DNA of 64,000 nt from positions 620,001 to 684,000 of the forward strand of contig NZ_PKQK01000002.1 of assembly GCF_002968835.1 (NCBI RefSeq), read 5' to 3'. Below are positions 49,326-59,143 of this stretch, piece by piece. The notes below the pieces were generated by a model that had not been told where the DNA came from, did not search any database, and saw only the letters and a list, made by a program, of their open reading frames with translations. How positions within the stretch are numbered: position 1 is the first letter of the stretch; each line of letters starts with the position of its first letter. Both the position numbers and the translations under genes were made by a program. The stretch comes from Paenibacillus sp. PCH8 (GTDB lineage: Bacteria > Bacillota > Bacilli > Paenibacillales > Paenibacillaceae).

Positions 49326-51040
49326 AACGGATGAGCCGCGAACAATACGCGTCGATGTTCGGACCTACAACCGGCGATGCCGTCAGACTTGCGGATACCG
49401 AACTATGGGCAGAGATCGAACACGATTATGCCGTTTACGGAGATGAGAGCAAATTCGGTGGTGGCAAAGTCATCCGTGACGGAATGGGCCAGTCCACATC
49501 TGCGCTACGCAGTGACGGAACCCCTGACACCGTGATTACCAACGCCATCATTATCGATCATTGGGGCATCGTCAAAGCAGATATCGGGATTCGTGATGGC
49601 AACATCTGCGCCATTGGCAAATCAGGCAACCCGGATACGATGGATGGGGTTCATCCTGCTCTCGTCATCGGCGCTTCTACCGAAATCATCGCTGGCGAAG
49701 GTATGATTGTAACTGCCGGTGGGATTGATACGCATATTCATTTCATCTGTCCACAGCAGATTCAGACGGCATTATCCTCGGGAGTAACAACCATGATTGG
49801 CGGCGGTACAGGACCAGCAACAGGAACCAAAGCCACCACCTGTACCCCCGGAGCCTGGCACATCCACCGGATGCTAGAGTCCGCAGAGGCTTTTCCCATG
49901 AACATCGGTTACCTTGGCAAAGGCAACAGCTCCAGCACCGCACCTTTAATCGAACAGATTGAAGCCGGTGTAATTGGCCTGAAACTGCATGAGGATTGGG
50001 GTACAACCCCCAGCGCTATTGACGCCTGCCTGACAGCCGCCGAAGAACACGATGTGCAAGTTGCCATCCATACCGATACATTGAACGAAACCGGTTTTCT
50101 TGAAAACACACTGGCAGCCATCAACGGCCGTACGATCCACACGTATCACACGGAAGGTGCCGGCGGCGGACATGCACCGGATATCATCCGGGCGGCTGGC
50201 GAGTCCTACGTTATCCCCTCATCAACCAACCCAACAAGACCATACACACGCAACACCGTAGAAGAGCATCTCGATATGCTGATGGTATGTCACCATCTGG
50301 ACCCTTCCATCCCGGAAGATGTAGCTTTTGCCGATTCGCGAATTCGTCCCGAAACAATCGCAGCCGAAGACATCTTGCATGATCTTGGCGTGTTCAGCAT
50401 CATCAGCTCCGATTCACAGGCGATGGGCCGAGTGGGCGAGGTCATTATCCGCACCTGGCAGACAGCCGACAAAATGAAAAAACAGCGTGGCACACTTGAA
50501 CTCAACTCAGCTTCACCCTCCGATAATGATCGGATCAAGAGATATATTGCCAAATACACGATTAACCCGGCGATTGCGCATGGAATCGGCCACCTCGTTG
50601 GTTCCGTGGAAGTTGGAAAGCTTGCAGATCTGATCATTTGGAACCCTGCCTACTTCGGTGTGAAACCCGAGATTGTCCTCAAAGGCGGCATGATTACGTT
50701 CGCTCAGATGGGTGATCCCAACGCTTCCATCCCGACACCTCAGCCCGTCTTCGGTAGACCGATGTTCGGAGCCTACGGTAAGGCTATTGCCAGTGGTTCG
50801 ATTACCTTTGTATCTCAGGCTGCAGCGGATGCAGGCATTAAAGAGACACTTGGGTTGAACAAACGGGTAGAACCCGTCAAAGGCTGCCGTTCAGTTAGCA
50901 AAAAGGACATGATCCATAACGATGTCACGCCCGTGATTGAAGTCGATCCCGAAACTTATGAGGTACGCGCAGACGGTGAACTTCTCACCTGTGAGCCCGC
51001 GGATGAACTGCCCATGGCACAGCGATACTTCATGTTTTGA
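49322..51040 (+). CDS. ureC: UreC, urease alpha subunit (catalytic)
   Basis: 572 aa, full length. Nickel site complete: [14 protein letters not shown], the carbamylated Lys in [32 protein letters not shown], and Asp in [12 protein letters not shown]; mobile flap [20 protein letters not shown] with Cys and His. Hydrolyses urea to ammonia and carbamate in the cytoplasm. Needs UreD, F and G for activation. Confidence 0.97.
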   Translation: MKRMSREQYASMFGPTTGDAVRLADTELWAEIEHDYAVYGDESKFGGGKVIRDGMGQSTSALRSDGTPDTVITNAIIIDHWGIVKADIGIRDGNICAIGKSGNPDTMDGVHPALVIGASTEIIAGEGMIVTAGGIDTHIHFICPQQIQTALSSGVTTMIGGGTGPATGTKATTCTPGAWHIHRMLESAEAFPMNIGYLGKGNSSSTAPLIEQIEAGVIGLKLHEDWGTTPSAIDACLTAAEEHDVQVAIHTDTLNETGFLENTLAAINGRTIHTYHTEGAGGGHAPDIIRAAGESYVIPSSTNPTRPYTRNTVEEHLDMLMVCHHLDPSIPEDVAFADSRIRPETIAAEDILHDLGVFSIISSDSQAMGRVGEVIIRTWQTADKMKKQRGTLELNSASPSDNDRIKRYIAKYTINPAIAHGIGHLVGSVEVGKLADLIIWNPAYFGVKPEIVLKGGMITFAQMGDPNASIPTPQPVFGRPMFGAYGKAIASGSITFVSQAAADAGIKETLGLNKRVEPVKGCRSVSKKDMIHNDVTPVIEVDPETYEVRADGELLTCEPADELPMAQRYFMF

Positions 51041-51076
51041 CATGAATACGGAGATTAGCTAATAAGGGGGTAACCC

Positions 51077-51772
51077 ATGATGAACAGTGGCACGAAGTTA
51101 CTCCGTTACGTTCAACTGCTGGATTCAGCCCTCCCCATCGGCGGGTTCTCCCACTCGTTCGGTCTGGAGGCTTACACGCATGATGGCACTGTGCGAAACA
51201 CCGTTCAGCTTGAACAGTTTATTCGCAGCCAACTTCATTCCAGTCTCGTGCGACTAGATGGCCTCGCCATCAAAGGAGTCTATCAGGCGCTCAAACAACA
51301 AGATGCCGCTCTACTTGCCCTGTACGACAAACGTGTCCACGCCCAGCGCTCCGCCCGGGAGCTCAGGGAAAGCGGTCACAAGATGGGCAAGCGACTGCTC
51401 AAACTCGCCCGCTCACTCTATCCGTGGATGGACTTTTCGTTAATGGATGAGGCCATACGGGAACACGGCGCTTTTTGTAGCATCACTACCATTCACGGTT
51501 ATATCAACTATCGATTGGAGATTGGATTGGATGAAGCCGTCACCGGGCATCTATACACCTCTGTTAACGCTTATGTGAACAGCGCACTTCGCCTTCTGCC
51601 CATCGGACAAACCGAGGCACAGATGCTCATTCAGAAATTACTTCATGACATTGAAGCCGAATGGGCTCTAATCCGGGAGAATGACCCGGAAGACATGCAC
51701 AACTTCGGAATTTCTCAGGAAATCTACGCCATGCGACACGAAAGCCTGCCAGCCCGGCTATTTATGTCCTAA
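51077..51772 (+). CDS. ureF: UreF, urease accessory protein
   Basis: 231 aa. LLDSALPIGGFSHSFGLEAYT and VHAQRSARELRESGHKMGKRL are canonical UreF. GGGGGTAACCC before the ATG. Operon position C-F-G is standard. A paralogue lies at 41554-42261. Confidence 0.93.
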   Translation: MMNSGTKLLRYVQLLDSALPIGGFSHSFGLEAYTHDGTVRNTVQLEQFIRSQLHSSLVRLDGLAIKGVYQALKQQDAALLALYDKRVHAQRSARELRESGHKMGKRLLKLARSLYPWMDFSLMDEAIREHGAFCSITTIHGYINYRLEIGLDEAVTGHLYTSVNAYVNSALRLLPIGQTEAQMLIQKLLHDIEAEWALIRENDPEDMHNFGISQEIYAMRHESLPARLFMS

Positions 51773-51834
51773 TCAACATTTACGCTCGACCCCTTCAGTG
51801 AACCAGGGGTCGATAAACCAAGGAGGAATTAGTT

Positions 51835-52554
51835 ATGTGTGGAGGAGCTAATCATACGCATCATCCAGAATGGGAACGCAACACATTTGACCGTAGTCGT
51901 CCAATGCGAATCGGAATCGGCGGACCGGTAGGTTCAGGTAAAACAGCCCTTGTGGAGAAACTGTCCAAGGCACTGCGTACACGTTACAGTCTCGCTGTTA
52001 TCACCAATGACATTTATACCAAGGAAGATGCCGAGATTTTGCTGCGTCAGAATGCATTGGCACCCGAGCGTATTATCGGTGTAGAGACAGGCGGATGCCC
52101 GCACACGGCTATTCGTGAGGATGCTTCCATGAATTTCGAAGCGGTCGACGAATTGGTTGAACGCTTTCCAGACCTGCAACTGATCTTCATTGAGAGTGGT
52201 GGCGACAATCTCTCGGCTGCATTCAGTCCGGAACTGGCCGATGTGTTCATCTACATTATCGATGTTGCCCAAGGCGAGAAGCTTCCTCGTAAAGGGGGTC
52301 CCGGCATTACACGTTCGGATCTGTTGCTCATCAACAAAACCGACCTTGCCCCTTACGTTGGAGCAAGCCTGGAAGTTATGAAAAATGATACAGAGCGGGT
52401 ACGCGAAGGCCGCCCTTATGTCATGTCTAATCTCATGAGCGGTGAAGGTGTATCCGAGATTGTCCACTGGCTCGAACATCAATACATGGGTGATGATGCT
52501 TCCGCTGCGCATCTGCATTCACACAGCCACGAACATGGCACTCACTCGCATTAA
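51835..52554 (+). CDS. ureG: UreG, GTPase for nickel insertion, with His-rich tail
   Basis: 239 aa. [20 protein letters not shown] (P-loop), [13 protein letters not shown], the [15 protein letters not shown] nickel-binding CPH motif, ESGGDNLSA, and [10 protein letters not shown]. Extra His clusters: [12 protein letters not shown] at the N-terminus and [14 protein letters not shown] at the C-terminus. Such His tails store or deliver Ni and are usual in UreE; no ureE is found in the window, so UreG may cover that job. The CDS end overlaps ureD by 20 bp. Confidence 0.93.
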   Translation: MCGGANHTHHPEWERNTFDRSRPMRIGIGGPVGSGKTALVEKLSKALRTRYSLAVITNDIYTKEDAEILLRQNALAPERIIGVETGGCPHTAIREDASMNFEAVDELVERFPDLQLIFIESGGDNLSAAFSPELADVFIYIIDVAQGEKLPRKGGPGITRSDLLLINKTDLAPYVGASLEVMKNDTERVREGRPYVMSNLMSGEGVSEIVHWLEHQYMGDDASAAHLHSHSHEHGTHSH

Positions 52555-53430
52555 TCCATCTCCTGCTTCCAGGGGAACAGTATTGAAACCGAATGAAGGT
52601 GCAGGCGAGCCCGTGACGCGCCGCAGCGAGCTTAGGGCCACCTTCGCCTTTCAAGGTGAACGGACCGTCATGACCGATCGCTATTACAGCGCACCTCTCC
52701 GGTTTAGCCGATCCTTTCGTCCCCCGGAGGGGGAACCGAATTATGTGTGTACACGTCAGATGTCTCCCCAGGCGTCCTGAACGGGGATCACTATCATTCC
52801 GAGTGGCATTTGGGTGAAGACACCCACGTCATGCTGAGCAGTACGTCAGCGACCAGGCTTCACCCCACTCCTTCGATTCCTTCATCCGTCAATCATCACT
52901 TTCGGTTGGGCAAAGGAGCTACCCTGGAATACTTTCCTGAATGCGTCATTCCCTTCAAGGGCAGTTCTTCTTCACTCAGCGTAACCTTTGAACTGGAAGA
53001 TCAGGCCATCCTTGCCTATGCAGATATCTGGTCTGCGGGACGAATCCATCGGGGTGAAGCTTTCCAGTTCGAGCGTTACCGCAGTTTGACGGAGATATGG
53101 CAAGGTGAGCAACTGGCTGTTTGGGATCGATTCGGACTCGAACCGGAACACGATGATCCCAAACATTCAGCATCTCTCCTTCACTATAGCCACACCGCAG
53201 CATTGTGGATGATCGCTCCTGGACTTGGCACTACAGAGTTGGAACAAGTCAGATCAGCTCTGCCACCAGATGGACGAATGCTGGCTGGCGCAAGTCTACT
53301 CGCAACAGGAGGCATTGGGGTTCGGCTCCTTGGGATGGCAGCCTGGGAACTTCAGGAGCAGTGCATCCAGATTTGGAATACACTCCGTCCCCAACTTTTG
53401 GGCAAAGAAACCCTTGTTTTTCGTAAATAA
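52535..53430 (+). pseudogene. ureD: ureD (ureH), frameshifted by a GT repeat
   Basis: ATG 52535 opens a frame (LRATFAFQGERTVMTDRYYS, APLRFSRSFRPPEGEPNYV) that ends at 52780 after CTRQMSPQAS. The rest of UreD continues in another frame: YTSDVSPGVLNGDHYHSEWH, then the long C-part to 53430 (GMAAWELQEQCIQIWNTLRP). The switch is at GTGTGT 52745-52750; removing one GT gives NYVYTSDVSPG, the expected UreD text. UreD is the scaffold that holds UreF-UreG on apourease, so loss would impair urease. A sequencing error or a reversible slip is possible. Confidence 0.82.
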
Positions 53431-53511
53431 GACCATCAAGCAATACCACGATTCAATACAGATCCGTGATTTCAGGAAATACAGATAGGATACATGTACC
53501 ATGATTAACAA

Positions 53512-53565
53512 AAAAACCTCTGAACTATATCCGAGTAATTCGGATCAGTTCAGAGGTTTTGTCAT
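53512..53565. terminator. bidirectional terminator after ureD / XRE gene
   Basis: AAACCTCTGAAC and GTTCAGAGGTTT pair, with an inner CCGA/TCGG stem; T-run on both sides. Confidence 0.8.
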
Positions 53566-53571
53566 TTCAGT

Positions 53572-54000
53572 CTATTCACTTTCATTTTCCTCAATCTTGT
53601 TCTCAGGCAAGCTCTCACTCTTATAACGATAGTTGCCTGCATCTTTGCTTTCCTTGGATTTGCGGTAACGGGTAAACTCAATATATTCACTAATAAAAGA
53701 CTGTTCCACAGTCGATAATTCACTTTCCTGGCAATTCAATTGCCGCAACACGCCAAAAAAATAATCCTCCCGTTTTTCCCGCACCATCGCTTCCTTAGAT
53801 GGGCGCCCAATCATGAGCCAGTCGAGGCTCACATCAAAAAACGAAGCAATCTCAATTAATTTATTCGTACTCGGAATAGACTTACCACGTTTCCAGTCAC
53901 CCAGATTGCCTGTGCTAATCTTCAGCTGTTCACAGAAAGCCTTCTTGGTCATTCCCCGTTCGGCAATCAGGTGTTCAATTCGCTCATAGATCGACTGCAT
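53572..54000 (-). CDS. XRE-family regulator
   Basis: 142 aa from ATG 54000 (GGAAGGCGG upstream). YERIEHLIAERGMTKKAFCEQ then LKISTGNLGDWKRGKSIPS and FFDVSLDWLMIGR is a typical N-terminal helix-turn-helix; the C-terminal half is charged and without motif. It converges on ureD. The target is unknown. Confidence 0.8.
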   Translation of the reverse strand: MQSIYERIEHLIAERGMTKKAFCEQLKISTGNLGDWKRGKSIPSTNKLIEIASFFDVSLDWLMIGRPSKEAMVREKREDYFFGVLRQLNCQESELSTVEQSFISEYIEFTRYRKSKESKDAGNYRYKSESLPENKIEENESE

Positions 54001-54170
54001 ACAAGAACCGCCTTCCAACCGTAATAATCAACTCATCTACTAGAATTATACCACATAATTCCTGAATCCTCAGCCTTTAAATACCCAGATGATATGAGAT
54101 ATATCGCATAACACAAAAATAGACCCCATGAAGAACCATGAGAGTCTACCTTATAACGTTGTTACTGTGA

Positions 54171-54252
54171 TGCGGTCGAGAGGACTCGAACCTCCACGGG
54201 TATACACCCACTACCCCTCAAGATAGCGTGTCTGCCATTCCACCACGACCGC
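54171..54252 (-). tRNA. tRNA-Leu (GAG), anticodon arm one base short
   Basis: 82 nt. Nearly identical to the tRNA at 41051-41133, but the anticodon arm is CTATC-TTGAGG-GGTAG: one G fewer, leaving a 6-nt loop or a 4-bp stem. The variable arm has two compensating differences (TGGGTGTATACCCG). May be impaired, or an indel of sequencing. Confidence 0.85.
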
Positions 54253-54269
54253 ATATTCAATTGTAAAAA

Positions 54270-54345
54270 TGGTGAGCCATGAAGGGCTCGAACCTTCGAC
54301 ACCCTGATTAAAAGTCAGGTGCTCTACCAACTGAGCTAATGGCTC
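54270..54345 (-). tRNA. tRNA-Lys (TTT)
   Basis: 76 nt with encoded CCA. GAGCCAT acceptor, CTGAC-TTTTAAT-CAG anticodon arm with TTT, T arm GGTTCGAGCC. Confidence 0.93.
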
Positions 54346-54451
54346 TTGCTGTAACTTCACCGGATGTGCCATGCTTCAATTCTAGTCTGTAAGAGCAATG
54401 ACTTTGAGGATTTCTCATCAGGAATATAGATCTCATGAGGTGGTGAAGATA

Positions 54452-54523
54452 TGACCCGTAGGGGATTTGAACCCCTGTTACCTCCGTGAAAGGGAGGTGT
54501 CTTAACCCCTTGACCAACGGGCC
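54452..54523 (-). tRNA. tRNA-Glu (TTC)
   Basis: 72 nt. GGCCCGT acceptor, CCTCC-CTTTCAC-GGAGG anticodon arm with TTC, T arm GGTTCAAATCC. CCA not encoded. Confidence 0.92.
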
Positions 54524-54888
54524 TTAATAATAACTTGTCTTTCTTGGCGACAAGAATGAGTATATCACAGCACATTGTGGTACTGCAATACTTTTTTTGG
54601 AGAATTGTTTTTGCTTACTTCTTCCATGCATTATGTCCATGGTACTGAGAATCGATAACCGAGTGTCAGCCTAAGACCCAAACGGTTCACAGAAGTATTT
54701 GCTTGGGAGCACTAACGAATGGATCTCATTCATACCATTGTCATCAAAATCCAATATATATGTAAACCAGCCGTCAAAACACTTATAAAAACTTATATTC
54801 ACTTACAATATTGCAAATTTAATTAAGAATACTTATAATTGAAGTACCAGTATAATTACGGTCATCCATACACACGGAGGTGACATGT
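54524..54888. other. 365-bp gap before the DeoR gene
   Basis: AT-rich. The repeated ACTTATA stretches (54780-54845) may contain the DeoR promoter; no clear -35/-10 pair or gene. GGAGG at about 54877 is the DeoR ribosome binding site. Confidence 0.4.
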
Positions 54889-55665
54889 TTGTTTCAAGAG
54901 GAACGAATGCAGCTCATTGTTGAACATCTGCGCAAGTACAATCGTATCTCCGCTGATGATATCGTCACCTTATTTGATGTATCACGAGACACTGCACGCA
55001 GGGATCTGATCAAGCTAGAGGAACAAGATGCCATTATTCGAACACGCGGTGGCGCCATACTCCCCCCTCCTCCACAAGAATTCAGATCCTATAAAGACCG
55101 GTTGCTTGAAGTATCCGAGGAAAAGAGAGCCATCGGCAAACTTGCTGCGGCCATTGTCCGGCAAGGCGAGAACATTATTCTGGATTCTTCCACTACTGTG
55201 CAGGCCTGTGCCGAGAACTTGAACGGCAAATCCTGTACTGTCATTACCAATTCCATTCATTCCGCTGACCTTCTCTCCAATCACAAGACGGTTGAAATTC
55301 GTTTGCTTGGTGGTAAAGTGGATAAGGAACAACGCTATGCCTATGGCACCTCTGTAATTGAGACTCTTTCCCACTATTATGTAGATAAAGCCTTTATCGG
55401 AATTGGTGGAATCACCATGGAAGGCTTCAGTGCCTCCGAAGAGGAAGGTAAAATCAAACACCAAATGATGAAATCAGCCAGACAGGTATTTGTTCTTGCA
55501 GATCAGTCCAAGTTTGATAGACGTTATGGTTATCGTTTTGCCGACTGGTCATTGGTGGATGTATTGATTACGGATCAATGGCCAACCAAAGAATGGCTTG
55601 ATTTTCTGACCGAACAGCAAGTGGAGATTCTCATTCCTGAACCTACAGATGATAAGGAGTTGTAA
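54889..55665 (+). CDS. DeoR-family sugar-phosphate-responsive regulator
   Basis: About 258 aa. TTG 54889, 8 nt after GGAGG, is preferred to GTG 54880, which lies in that site. N-terminal DeoR HTH (MQLIVEHLRKYNRISADDIV, FDVSRDTARRDLIKLEEQ, RTRGGAILP) and DeoR C-domain (ILDSSTTVQACAENL, FIGIGGITMEGFSASEEEG). Probably senses a phosphorylated sugar. The HAD phosphatase gene starts 4 bp after, so the pair forms an operon. Confidence 0.9.
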   Translation: MFQEERMQLIVEHLRKYNRISADDIVTLFDVSRDTARRDLIKLEEQDAIIRTRGGAILPPPPQEFRSYKDRLLEVSEEKRAIGKLAAAIVRQGENIILDSSTTVQACAENLNGKSCTVITNSIHSADLLSNHKTVEIRLLGGKVDKEQRYAYGTSVIETLSHYYVDKAFIGIGGITMEGFSASEEEGKIKHQMMKSARQVFVLADQSKFDRRYGYRFADWSLVDVLITDQWPTKEWLDFLTEQQVEILIPEPTDDKEL

Positions 55666-55669
55666 GTAG

Positions 55670-56572
55670 ATGAAATTATTTGCTACCGATTTAGATGGAA
55701 CGTTATTGAACATAGACAGCCAGATCAGCCCGGAGAATGCAGCAGCCGTCCAAAAGGCGCAGCAGGCAGGCTTGAAAGTTACGATTGCTACAGGACGGGT
55801 ATACTCTGATGTTGTAGCGATCAGCCGCGAAGGCGGAATCCAAACCCCCATTATTGGCTCCAACGGCGCCACCATTCATGATGAGAACGGTGAACGTCTA
55901 TTTCATCTTCCTCTTGAGCGTGACACAGCAGCCTCCGTCATGCAATGGCTGGAAGAGCACCACATCTACTATGAAGCTTCCACTCAGCAAGGTATCTATG
56001 CCCCGCTAAGCAGTCATGAGACCCTGCTCGCCGAGATGGAACGTGTTCTTGGCTCAAGTCCTGGTGAAGACGTGGAACGCATGATTCAGTCCATCAAGAA
56101 GCACTATAATAAGAAAGACTACCACCGCGTAAATAGCCACCTGGAGATTCCGGCAGAAGCCTGTATCTACAATATCATGGCTTTCTCCATGAATCCGGAA
56201 AAAGTACAGACAGGACGAGAATACTTCGCCTCTCGATCCGATGTAGCCATGGTTGTATCCTTTGAGCATAACTTCGAAATGCAGCACCCAGACGTATCCA
56301 AAGGTAATGCCCTCGCCAAACTAGCCGCTCACCTGGATATCTCCATGGAAGATACAGTAGCGATTGGAGATAACTTCAATGATGTATCGATGTTACAAAT
56401 GGCAGGACTCGGAATCGCCATGGGTAATGGCGAACCCGAAATCCAGGCCTTGGCCAAAGCCATTACGCTGACGAATGTGGAACACGGTGTTGCACATGCC
56501 ATCCATTGTGTGCTGGAAGGCAAACCGGTTACTCGGCCCGAAACGGTTATCAAAGGCGATCAGAACCAATAA
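55670..56572 (+). CDS. Cof-type HAD-IIB phosphatase
   Basis: 300 aa. FATDLDGTLLN (motif I), ATGRVYSDVV, SNGATIHDENG (motif II Ser/Asn), SKGNALAKLA (Lys) and VAIGDNFNDVSMLQMAGLGIAM (motif III/IV) define the Cof family; the mobile C2 cap lies between about 85 and 190. Likely removes phosphate from a sugar phosphate that the upstream DeoR protein senses (inference). Confidence 0.9.
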   Translation: MKLFATDLDGTLLNIDSQISPENAAAVQKAQQAGLKVTIATGRVYSDVVAISREGGIQTPIIGSNGATIHDENGERLFHLPLERDTAASVMQWLEEHHIYYEASTQQGIYAPLSSHETLLAEMERVLGSSPGEDVERMIQSIKKHYNKKDYHRVNSHLEIPAEACIYNIMAFSMNPEKVQTGREYFASRSDVAMVVSFEHNFEMQHPDVSKGNALAKLAAHLDISMEDTVAIGDNFNDVSMLQMAGLGIAMGNGEPEIQALAKAITLTNVEHGVAHAIHCVLEGKPVTRPETVIKGDQNQ

Positions 56573-56631
56573 TAGGCATTCAATCCTAAATAAGCAGTTA
56601 CTCTTCTTCTTACCGGGCAGTTACAGCCTGA

Positions 56632-56670
56632 ACTCAAGCACAGTCTCCTCCATGGAGTCTGTGCTTATTT
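56632..56670 (+). terminator. terminator-like hairpin after the Cof phosphatase
   Basis: AAGCACAG ... CTGTGCTT followed by ATTTGCTG; weak T-run, shared with the end of the convergent flavin reductase gene. Confidence 0.5.
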
Positions 56671-57357
56671 GCTGTTCGGGCAATTCAATTCATTCCGCCC
56701 CTTCCCTGCCCGGAAATTCTCCCCACGTCTCTCTCCGAGTCCGTAATAGTGTCTGAAATTATATATCAGAGGATGCCATTCCTCCGGATTAATCTTGTTC
56801 AGTCCAGATATCAGGTGAGTGTGCGCGTGCACCTTCACGGCTTTCACTTCCACAATGGACATGAACGGCGTATGTTCAGGAATGCGTATGTATTGTACAA
56901 CAGCTTCGATCTGGAGTGGACATTCAGCTATTTTATCCGGAGTCACCTGAACTGAATATTGACGTGTCAGCCCCGACGCAGTGAATTTATCTTGGCAAAA
57001 CGTATAACCCATCTGCCTTTTCTCTTCTGGAACCGGAGTACTTCCCGTGGTTCGTCCTAATGCTTCAACCTGTCTCCACATAGACGCATCCGGCAGGTTA
57101 ATCACACATTCAGGATGCCGACTCAGATTATCATAGGCTTTACCCTGAGTACCCACACCCAGCACCAGACAGTCACCCAGCGCCCATGATGAAGACAATG
57201 GAGACACATTGGTTGATCCATCTTCGTTTAATGTACTCAGCAATAGTACGGGTGTACCATAATATAGAATACTTGGATTAATGACTTCATGTGGTATCAC
57301 TTCTTGCCTTTCGGAAAATCGTTCTGTAACTGCGTCCTGTATCATGTTCTTTGTCAT
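56665..57357 (-). CDS. flavin reductase-like (FMN-binding split-barrel) protein
   Basis: 230 aa from ATG 57357 (AGGAGAGGTTGAAG upstream); the frame is open further up without a site. GTPVLLLSTLNEDGSTNVSP, ALGDCLVLGVGTQGKAYDN and RHPECVINLPD form the flavin reductase domain that binds FMN. Divergent from the ArsR-type gene by 108 bp, which probably controls it. Confidence 0.82.
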   Translation of the reverse strand: MTKNMIQDAVTERFSERQEVIPHEVINPSILYYGTPVLLLSTLNEDGSTNVSPLSSSWALGDCLVLGVGTQGKAYDNLSRHPECVINLPDASMWRQVEALGRTTGSTPVPEEKRQMGYTFCQDKFTASGLTRQYSVQVTPDKIAECPLQIEAVVQYIRIPEHTPFMSIVEVKAVKVHAHTHLISGLNKINPEEWHPLIYNFRHYYGLGERRGENFRAGKGRNELNCPNSK

Positions 57358-57465
57358 CTTCAACCTCTCCTGTTCCCATTTCATTGATTTATAACTTATA
57401 ACCGCCCCATATGGTTGGGCTTCAATTGGATTGTAATACAGCAATAGTTCAGATATCATCGAAGT

Positions 57466-58164
57466 ATGAATGCATATCCGAATATTACTGTGATTGCGTC
57501 GTTAATCGCTGATCCAAGCCGCACTATTTTCCTGTCCTCCTTGCTGGATGGACGGGCGTTGCCCGCAGGAGAACTTGCCCATATGGCAGGGGTCACCCCC
57601 CAGACAGCGAGCAGCCATCTCGCCAAACTTGTTGAAGGAGGATTGCTCGAAGTGGAGCAGCAAGGCCGTCACCGATACTATCGTCTCGCGAACAAAGAGA
57701 TTGCTTATCTGATTGAAACAATGGCCAGTATCGCACCGCCTGTACAGATTCGCTCGCTCAGACAATCCGATCAGCTTCAGCAATTAAGTTATGCTCGGAC
57801 TTGTTATGGTCATCTGGCTGGTCAATTGGGCATTGCACTCTGTGAGGCCTTATTACGGAAGGGTTATCTGGCAGAGCCCGAAGAGGCACAGATGAAGGAT
57901 TATCATATTACGGAGAAAGGAACCCAGTGGTTCACCAATTTCGGAATCGAACTTCAGGTGAAACCGGGATCGCGCCGGGCCATCGCCCGCAAATGTCTGG
58001 ATTGGAGCGAACGCCGTCATCACCTCTCCGGACTGCTCGGCGAACAGCTTGGTCAACGATTATTGGAGCTGGATTGGACTCGTCAAAAAAAAGGAAGCCG
58101 CTCTATCGAAGTTACAGAAGCGGGCAAGAAAGGTTTGTATGAGGAGTTGGACATTTCACTGTAA
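57466..58164 (+). CDS. ArsR-type winged-helix regulator
   Basis: 232 aa. IASLIADPSRTIFLSSLLDG, AGVTPQTASSHLAKLVEGG and VEQQGRHRYYRLANKEI make an ArsR winged helix; the second half (SYARTCYGHLAGQLGIALCE) is the extra effector domain seen in longer ArsR proteins. No metal-site Cys cluster. Likely regulator of the divergent flavin reductase gene. Confidence 0.85.
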   Translation: MNAYPNITVIASLIADPSRTIFLSSLLDGRALPAGELAHMAGVTPQTASSHLAKLVEGGLLEVEQQGRHRYYRLANKEIAYLIETMASIAPPVQIRSLRQSDQLQQLSYARTCYGHLAGQLGIALCEALLRKGYLAEPEEAQMKDYHITEKGTQWFTNFGIELQVKPGSRRAIARKCLDWSERRHHLSGLLGEQLGQRLLELDWTRQKKGSRSIEVTEAGKKGLYEELDISL

Positions 58165-58232
58165 GTTGTAAGTGAAAGTGCATATTACGGAATGAAATGG
58201 AGTGGAGTGGAAAAGGAAGAGGAGGCGGAAAC

Positions 58233-58289
58233 AAAAAAAACCTCTTCCCATTGAACCGTTATTCGGTCTAATGAGAAGAGGTTTTTCCT
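58233..58289 (+). terminator. terminator of the ArsR-type gene
   Basis: AAACCTCTTCCCATT and AATGAGAAGAGGTTT pair around an inner hairpin; T-run follows. Confidence 0.75.
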
Positions 58290-58299
58290 GTAATCAGAA

Positions 58300-58388
58300 C
58301 GGAGAGAGAGGGATTCGAACCCTCGCACCGCTTACGCAGTCTAACCCCTTAGCAGAGGGTCCCCTTATAGCCACTTGGGTATCTCTCC
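58300..58388 (-). tRNA. tRNA-Ser (GCT)
   Basis: 89 nt; GGAGAGA acceptor, anticodon GCT in TCTGCTAA, long variable arm (TGCGTAAGCGGTGCG region) and T arm GGTTCGAATCC. Confidence 0.92.
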
Positions 58389-58394
58389 AAGAAA

Positions 58395-58470
58395 TGGCTC
58401 CCCGAACAGGGCTCGAACCTGTGACAACTCGATTAACAGTCGAGTGCTCTACCAACTGAGCTATCAGGGA
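58395..58470 (-). tRNA. tRNA-Asn (GTT)
   Basis: 76 nt with encoded CCA; TCCCTGA acceptor, CGACTGTTAATCG anticodon arm, T arm GGTTCGAGCC. Seven bp upstream of tRNA-Ser. Confidence 0.93.
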
Positions 58471-58562
58471 AAATTAACTTCAATAAGATTAATCTATCAT
58501 GATTAATAATCCAAGTCAACATGCCTCCCCTCACTTTCTCCACGTATTACACGATGCACACC

Positions 58563-59024
58563 TTATATATTCTGAAGCGCCAGCTTCCCCGTACAACGAC
58601 CACAGCGGTAACGCTTAGGATCTATTTTTCGCTTACGCAAATATTCAGTCCCACAGCTTTTACACACCAGCTTATAGCGATACGGCAGAGGCTTTCGGCC
58701 CTTGCCATCGGGAAGAGATTGACAGAAACGTGAGCCACCCACCTTCTGTAACAAAGCCTTGAACTCCGGGTCTCGATGCTGATATCCACGCCCACGAATA
58801 TGCAGATGATAATGGCATAGCTCATGTTTGATAATTTTCTCAACCTCATCCCGCCCGTGAGCTTCGAGCTGATGGGGATTAATCTCAATCCGGTGACTTT
58901 TGAGCATATATCGCCCACCTGTGGTGGTCAGACGACCGTTAAACAACGCCTCATGGGTGAACGGAACTCCGAAATGATCTAATGATACCTGTTCAATCCA
59001 TTGTTGCAATTCCTCATTTTCCAT
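58563..59024 (-). CDS. sprT: SprT-family protein (metalloprotease-like fold with zinc ribbon)
   Basis: 153 aa. Zinc protease motif IIKHELCHYHLH at about residue 63, then RGYQHRDPEFKALLQKVGG, and a C-terminal zinc ribbon (LVCKSCGTEY ... YRCGRCTGKL). Normal length for the Bacillales SprT-like/YdcK proteins. The biological substrate is not known. Confidence 0.9.
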   Translation of the reverse strand: MENEELQQWIEQVSLDHFGVPFTHEALFNGRLTTTGGRYMLKSHRIEINPHQLEAHGRDEVEKIIKHELCHYHLHIRGRGYQHRDPEFKALLQKVGGSRFCQSLPDGKGRKPLPYRYKLVCKSCGTEYLRKRKIDPKRYRCGRCTGKLALQNI

Positions 59025-59143
59025 CCGTATCCTCTCCTTCCACCCTCTCGTAGCATTTGTTTTTCCGGTATCACACTTGAATTTTAACCGTTTCGTAGGC
59101 TACACTGTCAAGTAGAATGTATGAGGGGAGATTATTACTCGTT

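Noticed and set aside
58202-58459. 85-codon plus-strand frame across the tRNA-Ser/tRNA-Asn genes
   Set aside because: It covers a terminator and two tRNAs; coding is implausible.
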